DNA of 64,000 bases, taken from contig CAYYPL010000002.1 of the NCBI GenBank assembly GCA_964473555.1, positions 310,001 through 374,000 of the forward strand, read 5' to 3'. The translations under genes and the position numbers were made by a program. The notes beneath the pieces were generated by a model. That model worked only from the letters and a program-made list of their open reading frames with translations. It had not been told where the DNA came from and did not search any database. This document shows positions 62,777 through 64,000 of this stretch, in pieces. Source of the stretch: UBA11400 sp964473555 (lineage in GTDB: Bacteria; Bacteroidota; Rhodothermia; Balneolales; HLUCCA01). Each line of letters begins with the position of its first letter. Position 1 is the stretch's first letter.

Positions 62777-63781
62777 ATGAAGACTATTATTGTAACCGGA
62801 GGTGCCGGATTCATCGGCTCAAATCTGATCCTGCATCTGCACGATGTTTATCCCGATTACCAAATTGTAAATGTAGATAAGTTAACCTACGCATCAGACC
62901 TGAAGTATCTAGATGAGGTGAAACACTCTTCCCGATATCAGTTTAAACAAGTTGATATTGTGGATAGGAATGCGGTGAGGGATCTTATTCGCGAAGTCAA
63001 ACCGGATGGAGTGTTTCATTTGGCTGCAGAATCACACGTAGACAATTCAATTTCTGGTCCAGAACCCTTTGTGATGTCCAATGTGGTCGGCACGTTTAAT
63101 ATGCTCGAAGAATGTCGACAATTCTGGAAGGAAACAGGACAGTTTGAATCCGGTAGATTTTTACATGTTTCTACGGATGAAGTTTACGGCACCTTGGGTC
63201 CGGAGGGTTTTTTTACAGAAACAACACCATACGCGCCAAATTCACCTTATTCTGCATCTAAAGCTGGCAGTGATATGCTGGTGAGGGCTTACTTTCATAC
63301 CTATCACATGAATGTAGTGACTACGAACTGTTCAAATAACTACGGACCTCACCAACATGATGAAAAGTTGATTCCTACTGTCATTCGGACCGCATTAGCG
63401 GGAAAACCCATTCCCATTTATGGAAAAGGGGAGAATATCCGTGACTGGTTGTTTGTGAGAGATCATAATCGTGCGTTAGATATGGTTTTTCATAAGGGAA
63501 GAAGCGGAGAAACGTATAACATTGGTGGGCACAACGAATGGACCAACATAGAGCTGGTCAGGAAAATCTGTGCTATTCTAAATGAAAAAGTGGGTAAAGG
63601 TCCGGATGGGACCTATGCCAATCTGATCAGTTTCGTGACTGACAGACCAGGACACGATATGCGTTATGCCATTGATCCGACTAAAATAGAGCAGGAGTTG
63701 GGTTGGAAAAACACCCAACATTTTGATCGTGAACTGGGAATCACCATAGACTGGTATGTTGAACGATACATGGACAATTAG
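62777..63781 (+). CDS. rfbB: dTDP-glucose 4,6-dehydratase
   Basis: NAD-dependent extended SDR that makes the 4-keto-6-deoxy intermediate from dTDP-glucose. The loop G8-G-A-G-F-I-G14, the S-T-D-E-V-Y-G motif with its catalytic Asp-Glu pair, and Y158-S-A-S-K162 are intact. Length 334 fits. An AGGAG at 62764-62768 is spaced 8 bases from the ATG. A minimal ATG-TAA start-stop (62772-62777) overlaps the start codon by one base. Last gene of the operon. Confidence 0.97.
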   Translation: MKTIIVTGGAGFIGSNLILHLHDVYPDYQIVNVDKLTYASDLKYLDEVKHSSRYQFKQVDIVDRNAVRDLIREVKPDGVFHLAAESHVDNSISGPEPFVMSNVVGTFNMLEECRQFWKETGQFESGRFLHVSTDEVYGTLGPEGFFTETTPYAPNSPYSASKAGSDMLVRAYFHTYHMNVVTTNCSNNYGPHQHDEKLIPTVIRTALAGKPIPIYGKGENIRDWLFVRDHNRALDMVFHKGRSGETYNIGGHNEWTNIELVRKICAILNEKVGKGPDGTYANLISFVTDRPGHDMRYAIDPTKIEQELGWKNTQHFDRELGITIDWYVERYMDN

Positions 63782-63814
63782 GCTCCTTCATCATCGGAGA
63801 GATTGACTTTATTT

Positions 63815-63851
63815 CAGGCAATTGTTCGTGTAACAGTTGCCTGTTTTGTTT
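63815..63851 (+). terminator. Rho-independent terminator of rfb operon
   Basis: A 12-bp stem (63815-63826 with 63832-63843, one G-U) with a CGTGT loop and a following T-rich TTTTGTTT lies 33 bases after the rfbB stop. Confidence 0.88.
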
Positions 63852-63899
63852 CGTAGGTTTGTCAAAACGTGGATTAACAATGAGCTGAATACAGGTTAT

Positions 63900-64000
63900 A
63901 TGATGCGAAGATATCTGATTAACGTGGCACTGGGAACTGCCTTGATGTTCGTTTTATCGACAAGGGTAGTGGCAAAAAACTATACGATTGACACGGTACG
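63900..64000 (+). CDS. Start of an exported protein, possibly YceI-like (truncated by window edge)
   Basis: An open frame begins at ATG 63900 (a second ATG follows at 63903) and runs off the window after 33 codons. It encodes a positively charged start, a hydrophobic stretch and a V-V-A-K cleavage-like site, so a signal peptide is likely. The first mature residues N-Y-T-I-D-T-V resemble the start of YceI-family lipid-binding proteins, but too little is present to be firm. Confidence 0.5.
   Translation, partial: MMRRYLINVALGTALMFVLSTRVVAKNYTIDTV

Noticed and set aside
1..64000. CRISPR arrays, transposases, toxin-antitoxin or defence islands
   Set aside because: No regularly spaced repeats, cas, transposase, restriction, retron or toxin-antitoxin signatures were seen on either strand.

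Overview
The window looks like chromosomal core DNA of a Gram-negative member of the Bacteroidota/Balneolota/Rhodothermota group, most likely Balneolota-like. Seen in the sequence: a secreted protein ending in a NYPNPFN-type T9SS (type IX secretion) sorting domain, a SusC/SusD pair, a second TonB-dependent receptor paired with a DUF4249 lipoprotein, a GWxTD-domain lipoprotein, a Rho factor with a long low-complexity N-terminal insertion, -7 boxes of the TAnnTTTG type, and a tmRNA whose tag reads ANNYEYRMAA. The species assignment is inference.

Layout. 1-524: an AT-rich edge with what looks like the 3' end of a tRNA gene and its terminator, possibly the end of an integrated element. 525-9602: T9SS client metalloprotease, phospho-sugar mutase (minus) and an RND efflux pair. 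9740-15324: ZIP metal transporter, then SusC/SusD. 15652-25946: GWxTD lipoprotein (minus), pyruvate kinase overlapping a TPR lipoprotein gene, pyrD (minus), folC, rho. 25960-32601: an sppA/metallo-beta-lactamase-fold operon (minus), a phytoene-desaturase-like flavoenzyme, and a site-2 protease next to alanine racemase. 32605-38592: a six-gene minus-strand run (DUF4159, rpiB, glyA, tatC, DUF255, FKBP). 38625-43675: cyclomaltodextrinase-like GH13, then DUF4249 and its TonB receptor (minus). 43832-48516: NfeD plus flotillin (a membrane-microdomain pair), an esterase and a saccharopine-dehydrogenase-like enzyme. 48681-49041: tmRNA. 49116-55745: GGCT-like protein, plant-type FNR, YihY/BrkB, class V aminotransferase, alaS. 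55925-59326: pyruvate dehydrogenase E1-alpha, E1-beta and E2. 59427-60446: murB (minus). 60612-63781: dTDP-L-rhamnose operon rfbA-rfbD-rfbC-rfbB. 63900-64000: start of an exported, possibly YceI-like, protein cut by the window edge.

Most genes are housekeeping: central carbon metabolism (pyk, pdh, rpiB, glyA, phospho-sugar mutase), cell envelope (alr, murB, rfb, tatC, sppA, NfeD/FloA), nucleotide and folate synthesis (pyrD, folC), and information processing (rho, alaS, ssrA). The accessory layer is outer-membrane uptake and secretion (SusCD, TonB/DUF4249, T9SS client, RND pump, cyclomaltodextrinase). I found no CRISPR array, transposase, toxin-antitoxin pair or recognisable defence island, and no strong candidate for a wholly new system. 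The best leads are the tRNA-end/att-like remnant at the left edge, the AT-hook-like extension of Rho, a class-2-like dihydroorotate dehydrogenase with Cys at the expected catalytic Ser, a repeat-dense intergenic region at 15.4-15.65 kb, and the TPR lipoprotein coupled to pyruvate kinase.
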